Source: Ureibacillus acetophenoni (GTDB lineage Bacteria; Bacillota; Bacilli; Bacillales_A; Planococcaceae). From it: 64,000 nt of DNA. The stretch lies in NCBI RefSeq assembly GCF_900220965.1, contig NZ_OBQC01000002.1, forward strand, positions 1 through 64,000, written 5' to 3'. A model generated the notes under the pieces. That model did no database searches. It was not told the origin of the DNA and saw only the letters and a list, made by a program, of their open reading frames with translations. Positions 1 through 9,623 of this stretch are shown one piece after another. Position numbers and translations under genes: made by a program. Position 1 is the stretch's first letter. Each line of letters starts with the position of its first letter.

Positions 1-17
1 GGCGAGTCAATAAAAAG

Positions 18-58
18 CACCTCCTAGTAAGTTGATATGTTCATCATACTAGGAGGTG
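18..58. promoter_or_regulatory. 12-bp perfect inverted repeat next to a strong SD
   Basis: Bases 18-29 and 47-58 form a perfect 12-bp stem with a 17-nt loop. On the minus strand it is followed by a short T run, so it could terminate leftward transcription. On the plus strand its right arm (AGGAGGTG) overlaps a very strong ribosome site that runs on to GAGGTGATC at 58-66. The same hairpin could therefore occlude that site. Which role is real is not decidable here. Confidence 0.45.
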
Positions 59-70
59 AGGTGATCTTAT

Positions 71-118
71 ATGCGTAGTTTTATTGGGGGCTTACGTTAT
101 TCGCCACATTCTTATTAG
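71..118 (+). CDS. possible 15-codon leader peptide or truncated gene start
   Basis: An ATG at 71 follows the near-ideal GAGGTGATC ribosome site with a 4-nt gap and opens a 15-codon frame (MRSFIGGLRYSPHSY) ending at a TAG at 116-118. Its second half already lies in the first unit of the 103-bp repeat that starts near 99. It may be a leader peptide, or the start of a gene whose body was replaced by repeat expansion. I do not recognise the peptide; nothing but the ribosome site supports translation. Confidence 0.25.
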   Translation: MRSFIGGLRYSPHSY

Positions 119-480
119 TATTCGCCTAAGTAGTCGAGCTACTCCAATCGCTTCGCTTTATTCGCCAAAATGAACTACTTATTTGCCAGTTTCATTGAGT
201 TATTCGCCACATTCTTATTAGTATTCGCCTAAGTGGTTGAGCTACCGCAATCGCTTCGCTTTATTCGCCAAAATGAACTACTTATTCGCCAACTACATTG
301 AATTATTCGCCACTTTCTTAATAGTATTCGCCTAAGTAGTCGAGCTACTCCAATCGCTTCGCTTTATTCGCCAAAATGAACTACTTATTCGCCAACTACA
401 TTGAATTATTCGCCACTTTCTTAATTGTATTCGCCTAAGTAGTCGAGCTTCGGCTATGCTGCTCTGTTTCATTCGCCAAA
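99..480. repeat. 103-bp tandem repeat, about 3.7 copies
   Basis: Units begin at 99, 202, 305 and 408, an exact 103-bp period, with a partial last unit. The word ATTCGCC recurs inside each unit at offsets of roughly 21, 40, 21 and 21 bp, so the unit is internally repetitive. A small AGTAG/CTACT stem sits in most units. Copies differ by a few substitutions. Short frames across it on either strand are repeat artefacts. No gene is seen between 119 and 573. Confidence 0.9.
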
Positions 481-573
481 TCTTGTTTGAGTTATTCGTA
501 ATCCCTGAATTACTTACCCACTCACACTCACCCGCCCACAACATACTATAGTAAAAAGAATGGAGGTGTTTAA

Positions 574-1641
574 ATGCATCATTCTCGAAAAACTTGGTCT
601 CCGATTGAAGTGGTTGGGTTAGTTATTGTCATCGTTGCGCTGGTTGCATTATTATTTGCTCCACATTCACTTTCCCAGTTATTCGATTTAACGATCAATG
701 AAGTTTATAACGTTGTAGTGCCCATCTTTTTAACGGGGACTGTTGGTATTGCCATCATTGTAAGTGTGATTTTAGGTAGAATTTTAGAACGACTCGGATT
801 TACAGATGCGTTGATTCGTTTGTTTGTTCCAATTATGAAATGGATGCGTATCAATCCAACAGTCATAATTCCGAGTGTTTATAATATTTTAGGAGATATT
901 AATGCAGCAGGAAAAATAGCAGCCCCTGTGTTAGATAAAGCACACGCAACAAAAGCAGAACAAAAAATAGCAGTAGCTACAATGATTCAATCTCCACAAT
1001 CCTTTGCAACCTTTGTTCTAGGTTTATTTGCCCTATCTGCTGCAGGTATTAGTTTATTTCCAGTAATTGTCCTTTCAATTTTTGTTCCCCTAATCATTGT
1101 TCCATTTTTACTTTCAAGAACTATTTACCGAGATACAAAAAAAGTAGATTTACACGAACTACCACGTTTCACACCAAAAACAAAACCACTAGAAACTCTA
1201 TTCCAATCAGCAAAAGAAGGAACAGAACTTCTATTATTAGTCATTATTCCTGCAGTGGCTGCAGTATTTTTCATCATTGGTATTTTAAAATTTATTGGTG
1301 TATGGGAATTTATTAACTCAATTCTAACGGTTACTTTAACTTATTTAAGTATTGAACCATCTTCTGGTATTATTTCAATTCTTGCTGCCCCTACTTTAGC
1401 TGTTGCACAATTAGCGGAAATTGCGAATTCAATTCCGCCTGGTCTTGTTGTTGGTTCCTTTGTTCTTGCAAATTCTGGTTTACCACTTTCGGTAATCTTT
1501 GGTCAGATGCCAGCAACGTGGAAAGAATGTTCAAGTCTGAAGGAAAAAGATGTTATAGAAGCTGCACTTGTTGGACTTGTAATTCGTTTTGCTACAGCAT
1601 GGTTCCTTGGTTTTGTAGTAACTCCATTTTTGGTGGTGTAA
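574..1641 (+). CDS. Gate-domain (nucleoside recognition-like) multispanning membrane protein
   Basis: A 355-residue integral membrane protein with about eight hydrophobic segments, starting at ATG 574 after a GAGGTG ribosome site. The region around residues 90-145 (a conserved ILGDINAAGKIAAP stretch followed by SPQSFATFVLG) resembles the Gate/nucleoside-recognition domain of YjiH- and spore-maturation-type proteins. A small-molecule transport role is a family inference. The gene ends 3 nt before an amidohydrolase, which suggests that the pair take up and hydrolyse one cyclic amide or nucleobase-like substrate. The substrate cannot be read from the sequence. Confidence 0.7.
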   Translation: MHHSRKTWSPIEVVGLVIVIVALVALLFAPHSLSQLFDLTINEVYNVVVPIFLTGTVGIAIIVSVILGRILERLGFTDALIRLFVPIMKWMRINPTVIIPSVYNILGDINAAGKIAAPVLDKAHATKAEQKIAVATMIQSPQSFATFVLGLFALSAAGISLFPVIVLSIFVPLIIVPFLLSRTIYRDTKKVDLHELPRFTPKTKPLETLFQSAKEGTELLLLVIIPAVAAVFFIIGILKFIGVWEFINSILTVTLTYLSIEPSSGIISILAAPTLAVAQLAEIANSIPPGLVVGSFVLANSGLPLSVIFGQMPATWKECSSLKEKDVIEAALVGLVIRFATAWFLGFVVTPFLVV

Positions 1642-1644
1642 GCG

Positions 1645-2868
1645 TTGTCAATTACGATTGTGAAAGCAAAGAAATTTGTAACGGTTTCAAACCTTGGCAC
1701 TATCGATGATGGAGCACTCGTCATCCAAAACGGAAAAATACTCGACATCGTTCCATGGCATGAAATCAAATTAACATACAAAGATACAACCGAAATAACC
1801 GACTATGGAAATTTAACTATCTCACCTGGACTCGTTGATTGTCATACACATTTGCTAGAATTTGCTCCTACATCCCTTTATCCTGTAACAAAAGAAACCC
1901 AAAACCTTGCTGCAAAAGCAATTTTATTAAAAACACTTGCTTCTGGTATTACAGCTCTTGGTGAACAAATATGCGGAAGCCCCATGTTACACTCTGATGT
2001 AAATGAATTAAAAAACTCGATAAAAGATTTCCCTTTAGATATCGCATTTGCAACAACAAGTATTAGTATAGGTCTTGATCCAATTCTCCATTTTACTTCT
2101 GTAACAGGTTCCCTTGCAGTTGAAAGAGACGTTCTCGTTCAAAATAACATTATTATGTCAATTGCCCAACATAGTGAGTTTGCAGGGGAAAATATTTTCA
2201 TTAACGCAACACCTGCAAACTTTACGCAGGATCTTATACCAAATGCAGGTGAAATAATATATTCACAAGAAGAGTTAAATACTATTGTCTCTATTTTCCA
2301 CTCTATGAATCGTAAAATAGGAACCCATGTAGCAGGCGAAAAAGGTATTGATATGGCCCTAAATGCCGGATTTGATGTACTACATCACGCCCATGGTATT
2401 ACTAACGAACAAATAAAACAAGCCGCGAATCAAAACATAAAAATAGTTGCTACCCCACTTGGAGGAACCCACCTACTACCTAATACTATTGAGGAAGTTA
2501 TGAAAATGCACGATGCTAACATTACAGTTGCCATTTCGAGTGACGGCTTTTTACCACCACATAAAAACACAGTTACTTTTCCAAAGATTATGCAAGGATT
2601 AATTGGACCGGATTCGCTCATGGCAATTGCCAACCCCTATTTAAAAGCAATGATTCAAAACGGAATTAGTGAAAATGAGGCACTTGCTCTTATTACATTA
2701 AATCCTGCAAAGATCCTAGAAAAAGATAATCGTTTTGGAAGTTTAGAAATCGGTAAAGATGCCAATTTCTTAGTATCGGAAGGAATTCCAGGCGTAGAAA
2801 TTGTTGATGTCGAAAAGATTAAAGCCGTGTATTTCCGAGGAGAAAAAATGATACAACGTAATGTATAA
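1645..2868 (+). CDS. metal-dependent amidohydrolase (imidazolonepropionase-like family)
   Basis: A 407-residue amidohydrolase-superfamily protein. After an N-terminal beta-sandwich comes the metal-binding DCHTH motif (His67 and His69). Further metal-ligand candidates are the His in GTHVAGEKG, the HHAHG motif and the Asp in SSDGF, followed by a C-terminal NPAKIL...GSLEIGKDANF segment typical of cytosolic deaminases and cyclic amidohydrolases. The TTG start at 1645 lies 3 nt after the upstream stop, and its ribosome site GGTGGTG is inside the upstream gene, so translation is coupled. Substrate unknown. A bidirectional terminator follows. Confidence 0.82.
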   Translation: MSITIVKAKKFVTVSNLGTIDDGALVIQNGKILDIVPWHEIKLTYKDTTEITDYGNLTISPGLVDCHTHLLEFAPTSLYPVTKETQNLAAKAILLKTLASGITALGEQICGSPMLHSDVNELKNSIKDFPLDIAFATTSISIGLDPILHFTSVTGSLAVERDVLVQNNIIMSIAQHSEFAGENIFINATPANFTQDLIPNAGEIIYSQEELNTIVSIFHSMNRKIGTHVAGEKGIDMALNAGFDVLHHAHGITNEQIKQAANQNIKIVATPLGGTHLLPNTIEEVMKMHDANITVAISSDGFLPPHKNTVTFPKIMQGLIGPDSLMAIANPYLKAMIQNGISENEALALITLNPAKILEKDNRFGSLEIGKDANFLVSEGIPGVEIVDVEKIKAVYFRGEKMIQRNV

Positions 2869-2872
2869 AAAT

Positions 2873-2917
2873 AACCCGTTTCTGTAAAGGGATTTACCTT
2901 TTAGAAACGGGTTTTTA
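2873..2917. terminator. bidirectional intrinsic terminator
   Basis: An 11-bp stem (2873-2883 with 2903-2913) has a T run after it on the plus strand and an A run before it, so it can serve both the amidohydrolase gene and the convergent channel gene. Confidence 0.85.
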
Positions 2918-2920
2918 TCA

Positions 2921-4177
2921 TTATTTCGATGTTTCATTATTGCCAGCATTAGCTAAAGCAGTTTTTAAATCATCCCCTGATGGATTTTGGAATATGCGTA
3001 TGCCGAACTCTGGAGCTACAGCAAATAGATGGTCAAAAATATCGGATTGAATCGTTTCATACTGAGCCCATACTGTTGTATTGGCAAATGCATAAATTTC
3101 TAATGGTAAACCATTTTCAGTCGGTTCTAATTGTCTTACCATTAGTGTAGATTCCTTATTGATTCCCGGGTGGTTTTGTAGATAATTTCCTATATAAGCA
3201 CGGAATACCCCAATATTTGTTAATGCTCTACCATTTACACTATTGCTACGGTCGAATTTATTTTTTATATTGAAGTTTGTAATTTCTTTTTCTCTATCTA
3301 TAATGTAATCCTGTAAATAGTGAATATTTTTACATTTCTCAATTAGTTCCGGAGAACAAAATGAAATACTCGTCGTATCGATTAACAGTGAACGTTTTAA
3401 TCGACGTCCTCCAGATGCTTGCATTCCTCGCCAATTGATAAATGAGTCCGATATAAGCGCATAACTTGGAATCATTGTAATTGTTCGGTCAAAGTTTTGG
3501 ACTTTAACTGTATTTAAAGAAATATCAATGACATCCCCGTTGGCACCAAACTTTGGCATCTCAATCCAGTCACCAACTCGAACCATATCATTGCCACTTA
3601 ATTGAACGCCCGCAACAAATCCTAAAATTGAGTCTCTAAAAATTAACATTAATACAGCTGAAAGCGCACCGATACCACTTAAAATAATAACCGGGCTTTC
3701 CCCCATCAGATTTGCAATGATAATAATCGTACCAATGATGAATAGAACAATTTTCGCTACTTGGATATACCCTTTAATCGGGCGAACTTTTGAAATTTCA
3801 TAGGTTTGATAAATATCATTAAGCGCATTTAGCAAACTATTAATGACACTCATTGCAACAATGATAATATATAATACTGCAAACTTTTGAATTATTCCTG
3901 TAAAACCTGTGAAGCTCGTTGCAAAATAGTGAATAATGATCGCAGGAACTACGTGAGAAAGTTTATGAAACACTTTTCTCTCGAGAAGTATATTGTCCCA
4001 TTTGTACTTATTATTATTGATAATATGTGTGATGAATCGCATGACGACTTTCTTTGTAATAAAATTGGCAATTATACATAATAATATTATTGCTAATATC
4101 AGAATCCCCAAAGCTAGATAGTCAGCCCAAACATCATCGAACCCAGATTCAAGGAGGTAATCATGAATGAATCCCAC
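2921..4177 (-). CDS. mechanosensitive ion channel, MscS family (YbdG/miniconductance type)
   Basis: A 418-residue MscS-superfamily channel. Several N-terminal membrane helices precede the pore-lining helix (GIGALSAVLMLIFRDSILGF), then the beta domain with VRVGDWIEMP and GDVIDISLNTVKVQNFDRT. The length and the long cytoplasmic tail fit the YbdG/YnaI-like subfamily more than the shorter MscS proper. The GTG start follows GGAGGAAC with good spacing. It acts in the inner membrane as a tension-gated safety valve during hypo-osmotic shock (family knowledge). It is a single gene bounded by hairpins on both sides. Confidence 0.88.
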   Translation of the reverse strand: MGFIHDYLLESGFDDVWADYLALGILILAIILLCIIANFITKKVVMRFITHIINNNKYKWDNILLERKVFHKLSHVVPAIIIHYFATSFTGFTGIIQKFAVLYIIIVAMSVINSLLNALNDIYQTYEISKVRPIKGYIQVAKIVLFIIGTIIIIANLMGESPVIILSGIGALSAVLMLIFRDSILGFVAGVQLSGNDMVRVGDWIEMPKFGANGDVIDISLNTVKVQNFDRTITMIPSYALISDSFINWRGMQASGGRRLKRSLLIDTTSISFCSPELIEKCKNIHYLQDYIIDREKEITNFNIKNKFDRSNSVNGRALTNIGVFRAYIGNYLQNHPGINKESTLMVRQLEPTENGLPLEIYAFANTTVWAQYETIQSDIFDHLFAVAPEFGIRIFQNPSGDDLKTALANAGNNETSK

Positions 4178-4266
4178 TACTGTTCCTCCAATCTATGTAT
4201 TATTTAATGAAGTGTATTCTAAAAACAAAATCTATTATACCTACAAGATTTAAACAAGCAAAATTA

Positions 4267-4325
4267 AAAACCATTTCCTTATGTTGAGTGGTACCAGCAC
4301 TTAACGGAAACGGTTTTCTTTTTTG
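4267..4325. terminator. stem-loop terminator between kinase-like gene and mscS-like gene
   Basis: Arms 4267-4278 and 4306-4317 pair over 12 bp with one mismatch, and an additional inner stem includes GGTACC. T-rich tracts lie on both sides. It most likely ends the leftward kinase-like transcript. The remaining 260-bp gap shows no gene. Confidence 0.65.
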
Positions 4326-4438
4326 AATCGCTTGTATTCTGTTTTTATTATATAATGGCTAAACTAAACAAACAACCGGTAATTTCAACCAATGGAATTA
4401 TCAAATCGGCTTGCTCCAACCTGCGAAGCCATAAAAGT

Positions 4439-5317
4439 TTATACATTCTCTCCGTTTAATGCTTCTTTCCATACATCATAAAATTCTTCAACGGAAGCAA
4501 ACCTTTCATCCCTATCATTATTGACTGCTTTAATTGCCACGTCATATAGTTTATGGCTAGCTTCCCATTTCGAAATGTCACGGTCAAGCTCCCCTCCAAG
4601 CAGTCCGAATGAGATTGCCCCCATATTAAATACGTTTGTTCTTTCATCAATCTTTGCACCTAGCTCAAATTCCTCTGGGGACATGAATCTTGACGATCCC
4701 CACATCCTTCCCATTGTATTTATAACGGGTTTCTTCCTATATAAATCTATATCACAAATTTTTGTTTCTTTTTTACTAAAATCATATAGAATACTACCAT
4801 CGTAAAAGTCAATGGCTTCATAGCCCTTCTTTTCCATATGTACATGAAATTCTACTATACTAAGAAACGATTTTAAACGTTCGCCTATAGGTAGCTGTCT
4901 GTATTGAAAATAAGGCGATTCTGGATGTTTGTGTTTATGAGGGGGTGGAAATTTCCAATGTGGATGAAGATTCTCACCATCAAACCATTCAAAAACTAAT
5001 GCGTACCCTACTCCAATTTCAAAATGATCTATCAAATTAACCAAATACTTATGCTGTAAATCTTTATAAATCTCTACCGAATTTTTTAAAGTCACAATTG
5101 CATCTTCAGGTTTTCCTGTAAAGTTAATTGGTTTAGCACCTGCATACTTCACAAATTGTTTAACTCCATCTTTTTCTATGCCAAAACTAACATTTCCCGA
5201 ATCCTGTTCAGGAAAAACCGTAAATACCTCGCCTAACTCTTCTAACCAGTTAAAACAATGCTCTGTTTTTAATTGAAAAGCAACCTTACCTACATGTACA
5301 TTATATAAATCATTCAC
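4439..5317 (-). CDS. protein kinase-like protein with degenerate catalytic motifs
   Basis: A 292-residue protein that follows the Ser/Thr kinase fold order. There is a VxK-like lysine (Lys57), a hinge region (LVFEWFDGENL near 107-117), and a catalytic-loop equivalent AIDFYDGSIL (Asp170 kept, but the usual Lys and Asn replaced by Tyr and Ser). DFG has become DID (189-191), and an activation-segment SPEE (213-216) is present. No glycine-rich loop is obvious and there is no membrane or PASTA segment. It may be a weak kinase, an atypical nucleotide binder or a pseudokinase. The GTG start follows GGAGGGA. It is a single gene. Confidence 0.7.
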   Translation of the reverse strand: MNDLYNVHVGKVAFQLKTEHCFNWLEELGEVFTVFPEQDSGNVSFGIEKDGVKQFVKYAGAKPINFTGKPEDAIVTLKNSVEIYKDLQHKYLVNLIDHFEIGVGYALVFEWFDGENLHPHWKFPPPHKHKHPESPYFQYRQLPIGERLKSFLSIVEFHVHMEKKGYEAIDFYDGSILYDFSKKETKICDIDLYRKKPVINTMGRMWGSSRFMSPEEFELGAKIDERTNVFNMGAISFGLLGGELDRDISKWEASHKLYDVAIKAVNNDRDERFASVEEFYDVWKEALNGENV

Positions 5318-5777
5318 AGAAATCCCTCCAATTACTATTCGAAGAAAACATTATAATGGACTAGTTCTACTATGTATTTATACTTTGATACTTTAATTTC
5401 TACATAAAATACTATAAATCCTTCATTATGTTTCAATACTTGTTAGGATGTATTTGAGTCGTCAAATTAAATAATAAAATTTTAAAATTCAACTTAAGCA
5501 GATGTACAAGAACTCGATGAAACCAGAAATGGAAGCCTTTTCAAAAAGTCTTCAACAAAATATTTCCAAAAGTAAAATTGCAAGCGAATTCATCATTTTG
5601 CCTAAAAAAATTATGTCTTTTTTTTAAACTCTACGTGACTATTTTATGAATTAAACACCGTTTTTACAGTGAAAACATTTTTTATCGGAAATTATTCTAT
5701 TACAATGAATGTAATGATTATAAGAGATCATTATGAAAAAAAGTTTTTGGTATGTAAAAGGGGAAAGGAGTATCCTA
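5318..5777. other. 460-bp intergenic region upstream of qoxA
   Basis: AT-rich, with the divergent start region of the kinase-like gene on the left and the qox promoter region on the right. An open stretch at 5478-5627 (plus strand, about 49 codons, no ribosome site) ends in a T8 tract and could be a decayed coding fragment. I see no RNA gene, and I could not identify the qox promoter with confidence. Confidence 0.4.
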
Positions 5778-6680
5778 ATGAAAATTAAATGGGCATTGTT
5801 AGTATCACTAACATCGCTTGCTGCCATTCTTGCAGGTTGTGAACCATTACTTGTATTAGATCCAAAAGGTCCACAAGCAGCAAGACAAGCAGGTGACATT
5901 TCATTATTGATTGTGTTAATGGCATTTATCGTTATCGCAGTATTAACTATTTTAGTAATTGTACTATTTAAATACCGCGCGTCAAAAATGCCTGACGATT
6001 ATGAACCACCTCACATTGAGGGGAATATTTGGGTAGAAGTAATTTGTATAGGGATTCCTATTATTATTGTTGCATTTTTATCTTTTGTTTCGGTAAAAAG
6101 TAACTATATTGTAGAATCAGCTCCAACTGGATATGAGGAAGAACCTTTAGTTATTTACGCATCTTCATCAGACTGGAAATGGCACTTCAGTTATCCTGAA
6201 CAAAATATTGAAACAGTTAACTACCTATATATCCCTACTGACCGACCACTTGAATTCAAGCTTTACTCATATGGTCCAATTACAAGTTTCTGGATTCCAC
6301 AACTTGGTGGACAAAAATATGCAATGGCCGACATGGTCACAACATTACATTTAGCAGCGGATGAGCCTGGAGAAATGCTTGGGCGAAACGCAAACTTCAG
6401 TGGTAAAGGCTTTGCAGAAAATAGATTCAATGTAACTGCAATGTCACAAAAAGATTTTGATGAATGGGTTGAGGAAGTTCACGAAACAGCCGATCCACTC
6501 ACAGAAGAAGAATTTAACAGATTATTAGAACCTGGTCACTTAGGTCAAATGACGTTTACAGGTACGCATTTAGATTTCAGTCCAGCTCCTGAACATGATC
6601 ATGGTTCAGATGCTGATGAACATGAAGAACATTCAACACACGATGAAACAAATGAAGAATCTGACCATAGCGGTCATTAA
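5778..6680 (+). CDS. qoxA: cytochrome aa3 quinol oxidase subunit II
   Basis: Subunit II of the aa3-type menaquinol oxidase. I place the start at ATG 5778 (AAGGAG at 5765-5770) rather than the in-frame ATG 45 bp upstream. The resulting 301-residue protein begins with a lipoprotein signal ending in the lipobox LAGC, followed by two membrane helices and a periplasm-facing cupredoxin domain. The copper-A cysteine pair of cytochrome c oxidases is absent, as expected for a quinol oxidase. The C-terminal tail is rich in His, Glu and Asp, a variable feature. First gene of the qoxABCD operon. Confidence 0.95.
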   Translation: MKIKWALLVSLTSLAAILAGCEPLLVLDPKGPQAARQAGDISLLIVLMAFIVIAVLTILVIVLFKYRASKMPDDYEPPHIEGNIWVEVICIGIPIIIVAFLSFVSVKSNYIVESAPTGYEEEPLVIYASSSDWKWHFSYPEQNIETVNYLYIPTDRPLEFKLYSYGPITSFWIPQLGGQKYAMADMVTTLHLAADEPGEMLGRNANFSGKGFAENRFNVTAMSQKDFDEWVEEVHETADPLTEEEFNRLLEPGHLGQMTFTGTHLDFSPAPEHDHGSDADEHEEHSTHDETNEESDHSGH

Positions 6681-6739
6681 TCTATTATGAAAAAGCTAGA
6701 TTTTGAGAATACCCTTTAAATCTAGAAAGGAGAATAAGG

Positions 6740-8722
6740 ATGGAATTCTTTGAACGATTCGCCGTACCTCATGCAAGTCCAATGATCTATGCCTCAATGG
6801 TTGCCATTGCGTTAGTATCTATTGGTATTGTTGTTGGAATCACGTATTTCAAAAAATGGGGTTACTTATGGCGTGAATGGTTTACAACTGTCGACCATAA
6901 AAAAATCGGGATTATGTATTTAATCTCTGCCCTACTCATGCTTTTCCGTGGAGGCGCAGACGCGATTTTAATGCGTGCACAACTTTCTGCACCTGAAATG
7001 AAATTATTAGACGCACAACATTATAACGAAATCTTCACAACTCACGGGGTTGTAATGATTATCTTTATGGCGATGCCATTTATCTTCGCCTTTATGAACT
7101 TAATTGTTCCATTACAAATTGGGGCGCGTGACGTTGCGTTCCCACGCTTAAATGCTCTTAGCTTCTGGTTATTCTTTGCAGGGGCAATGTTATTTAACAT
7201 TTCATTCGTAGTTGGTGGATCACCTGACGCTGGTTGGACATCATACTTCCCTCTTGCGGGTAATGATTTCAGTACATCAGTTGGTACAAACTACTACATG
7301 ATTGCAATTCAGATCTCTGGTATCGGTTCTTTAATGACAGGGATTAACATGATTACAACAATTTTAAAAATGCGTGCACCAGGCATGACTCTAATGAAAA
7401 TGCCAATGTTCACTTGGTCAGCATTTATTGCTAACGTAATTATCGTATTCGCTTTCCCAGTATTAACAATTGCTCTATTAATGGGTACTACTGACCGTTT
7501 ATTCGGAACAAACTTCTTTACTACGACTAACGGCGGTATGGATATGCTTTGGGCAAACTTCTTCTGGGTATGGGGACATCCAGAGGTATACATTTTAATC
7601 TTGCCTGCATTCGGTATTTACAGTGAAGTTATTTCAACGTTCTCAAGCCGTAACCTTTATGGTTATAAATCAATGGTAGGTTCAATGGTACTCATTTCCC
7701 TACTTTCGTTCTTAGTTTGGACGCACCACTTCTTCACAATGGGTCAAGGTGCTTTAACGAACAGTATCTTCTCTATTACAACAATGGCGATTGCTGTTCC
7801 TACCGGTGTGAAGATCTTTAACTGGTTATTTACAATGTATAAAGGGAAAATCCGATTCACAGTACCAATGTTGTACTCTCTTGGATTCATTCCATTATTT
7901 ACAGTTGGTGGGGTTACAGGGGTTATGCTTGCAATGTCAGCAGCGGATTACCAATTCCACAACACAATGTTCTTAGTAGCTCACTTCCATAATACGATTA
8001 TTCCTGGTGTTGTATTTGCGATGTTAGCTGGATTAACTTATTACTGGCCAAAATTCTTTGGTTTCATGTTAAATGAAAAAATTGGTAAAATTACATTCTG
8101 GTTATTAACTGTAGGTTTCGTACTTGCCTTCTTCCCAATGTATATCACTGGTTTAGACGGTCAAGCACGTCGTATGTACACTTACTCAGAAGCAACTGGA
8201 TTTGCTCCATTAAATATGTTGTCATTCGTAGGTGCTGCTTTAATGGCGATTGGATTCGTAACAATCGTTTATAACATTTACTATAGTTTCAAAAACTCAC
8301 CACGTGATATCGGTAGTGACCCTTGGGATGCACGTTCATTAGAATGGGCTACTCATACACCAGTTCCAGAATACAACTTTGCTAGAGTTCCACAAGTGGC
8401 ATCAAGTGAAGCATTCTGGGATATGAAGAAAAAAGGTCATCAGTTATTTAAAGGTGAGATTAAAGATATCCATATGCCAAATAATAGCGGCGTTCCATTC
8501 GTTATGGGTATTATCTTCTTCATCGCAGGGTTCTCATTCATCTTTGCTATGTGGGTACCTGCAGTAATTGCTTTAATAGGTATATTTGTTTGTATGGCTC
8601 TACGTTCATTTGAGCAAGATCATGGACGCCATATTCATGTGAAAGAAATAAAAGAGATAGAAGCACAATACGGGGAGGTGCCGGGTAATGAAAATCGATC
8701 ACACACAACCACTAGAGTATAG
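6740..8722 (+). CDS. qoxB: cytochrome aa3 quinol oxidase subunit I
   Basis: The 660-residue haem-copper oxidase catalytic subunit with the usual 14-15 membrane segments. Visible hallmarks are [14 protein letters not shown] near the N terminus, the [12 protein letters not shown] helix carrying the CuB His cross-linked to Tyr, the WTHHFF CuB histidine pair and the HFHNT haem-ligand region. It reduces oxygen to water with electrons from menaquinol and pumps protons. The AAAGGAG ribosome site is well spaced before ATG 6740, 59 nt after qoxA. Its 3' end overlaps qoxC by 35 bp. Confidence 0.97.
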   Translation: MEFFERFAVPHASPMIYASMVAIALVSIGIVVGITYFKKWGYLWREWFTTVDHKKIGIMYLISALLMLFRGGADAILMRAQLSAPEMKLLDAQHYNEIFTTHGVVMIIFMAMPFIFAFMNLIVPLQIGARDVAFPRLNALSFWLFFAGAMLFNISFVVGGSPDAGWTSYFPLAGNDFSTSVGTNYYMIAIQISGIGSLMTGINMITTILKMRAPGMTLMKMPMFTWSAFIANVIIVFAFPVLTIALLMGTTDRLFGTNFFTTTNGGMDMLWANFFWVWGHPEVYILILPAFGIYSEVISTFSSRNLYGYKSMVGSMVLISLLSFLVWTHHFFTMGQGALTNSIFSITTMAIAVPTGVKIFNWLFTMYKGKIRFTVPMLYSLGFIPLFTVGGVTGVMLAMSAADYQFHNTMFLVAHFHNTIIPGVVFAMLAGLTYYWPKFFGFMLNEKIGKITFWLLTVGFVLAFFPMYITGLDGQARRMYTYSEATGFAPLNMLSFVGAALMAIGFVTIVYNIYYSFKNSPRDIGSDPWDARSLEWATHTPVPEYNFARVPQVASSEAFWDMKKKGHQLFKGEIKDIHMPNNSGVPFVMGIIFFIAGFSFIFAMWVPAVIALIGIFVCMALRSFEQDHGRHIHVKEIKEIEAQYGEVPGNENRSHTTTRV

Positions 8723-9284
8723 TACTGATCAAAATCAGTTAAATATTTTAGGCTTCTGGATTTTCCTTGGCGCTGAAATTATGTTGTTCGCTACCCTATT
8801 CACGTCTTACTTCATTTTCGAAGGTAGAACGGGTAGCGGCCCTACACCTGCAGAAATTTTTGAAATTACACCAGTACTTATTGAAACATTTGTTTTATTA
8901 ACAAGTAGTTTCACAATCGGTCTTGGTGTGCATGCGATGAGACTTGGTCGCAAAAATGCAATGCTAACTTTCTTTGGAGTTACACTATTACTTGGTTTAG
9001 TGTTCCTTGGTGTAGAGATTTATGAATTTATGCATTACTACCATGTTGGTGCAACATATCAAACAAGCGGCTTTACAGCTGGCCTGTTAACATTATTAGG
9101 TACACATGGTGCTCACGTAACGTTAGGTTTATTCTGGGGATTATTCATCATCCTTCAAGTGAAAAAACGTGGATTAACACCTGAAAATGCAAACAAATCA
9201 TTTATCTTCTCACTTTACTGGCATTTCTTAGACGTAGTTTGGATCTTTATCTTCAGCTTCGTCTATCTGAAAGGAATGATGTAA
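8688..9284 (+). CDS. qoxC: cytochrome aa3 quinol oxidase subunit III
   Basis: A 198-residue subunit III with five predicted membrane helices, starting with [17 protein letters not shown] near residue 22 and ending in [16 protein letters not shown] 8688 is preceded by GGGGAGGTG, located inside the end of qoxB. The 35-bp overlap implies coupled translation and fixed stoichiometry. It stabilises the proton-uptake side of subunit I (family knowledge). Confidence 0.96.
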   Translation: MKIDHTQPLEYSTDQNQLNILGFWIFLGAEIMLFATLFTSYFIFEGRTGSGPTPAEIFEITPVLIETFVLLTSSFTIGLGVHAMRLGRKNAMLTFFGVTLLLGLVFLGVEIYEFMHYYHVGATYQTSGFTAGLLTLLGTHGAHVTLGLFWGLFIILQVKKRGLTPENANKSFIFSLYWHFLDVVWIFIFSFVYLKGMM

Positions 9285-9285
9285 T

Positions 9286-9567
9286 ATGAAAGAATTATTT
9301 CCTGCCAAACAGGTGATGGGCTTTGTCTTTTCATTGATTCTAACAGTAGTAGCGTTACTAGTTTACTTTACGGATATGTCCTTTGCAGTAGGTATGACGG
9401 TACTATTAATAACAGCGTTCATTCAGGCATTTTTACAACTAGTTGTATTTATGCACGCTGGTGAATCAAAAGATGGATCAGCCATTTATACGAATGTATT
9501 TTATGGTGTAGTTATCGCCTTAGTTACAATTTTCGGTTCTTTACTAATCTTAATCTGGGATATGTAA
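9286..9567 (+). CDS. qoxD: cytochrome aa3 quinol oxidase subunit IV
   Basis: A 93-residue subunit IV with three hydrophobic helices and the AFIQAFLQLVVFMH segment typical of the family. It starts one nucleotide after the qoxC stop, so translation is probably coupled. It is an assembly/stability subunit. A strong terminator follows directly, which closes the operon. Confidence 0.94.
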   Translation: MKELFPAKQVMGFVFSLILTVVALLVYFTDMSFAVGMTVLLITAFIQAFLQLVVFMHAGESKDGSAIYTNVFYGVVIALVTIFGSLLILIWDM

Positions 9568-9577
9568 AACATAAAAA

Positions 9578-9605
9578 AGCTTGAGAGTTCATCTCAAGCT
9601 TTTTT
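9578..9605 (+). terminator. qox operon terminator
   Basis: A perfect 8-bp stem (AGCTTGAG / CTCAAGCT) with a 7-nt loop, flanked by A and T runs. Confidence 0.9.
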
Positions 9606-9623
9606 GTTTGATTAAAATACACC

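Noticed and set aside
332..544. 70-codon minus-strand frame over the 103-bp repeat
   Set aside because: It follows the repeat period, is Trp/Arg/Ser-rich without motif, and has no ribosome site.
5478..5627. 49-codon open stretch upstream of qoxA
   Set aside because: No ribosome site or recognisable start; at most a decayed fragment.
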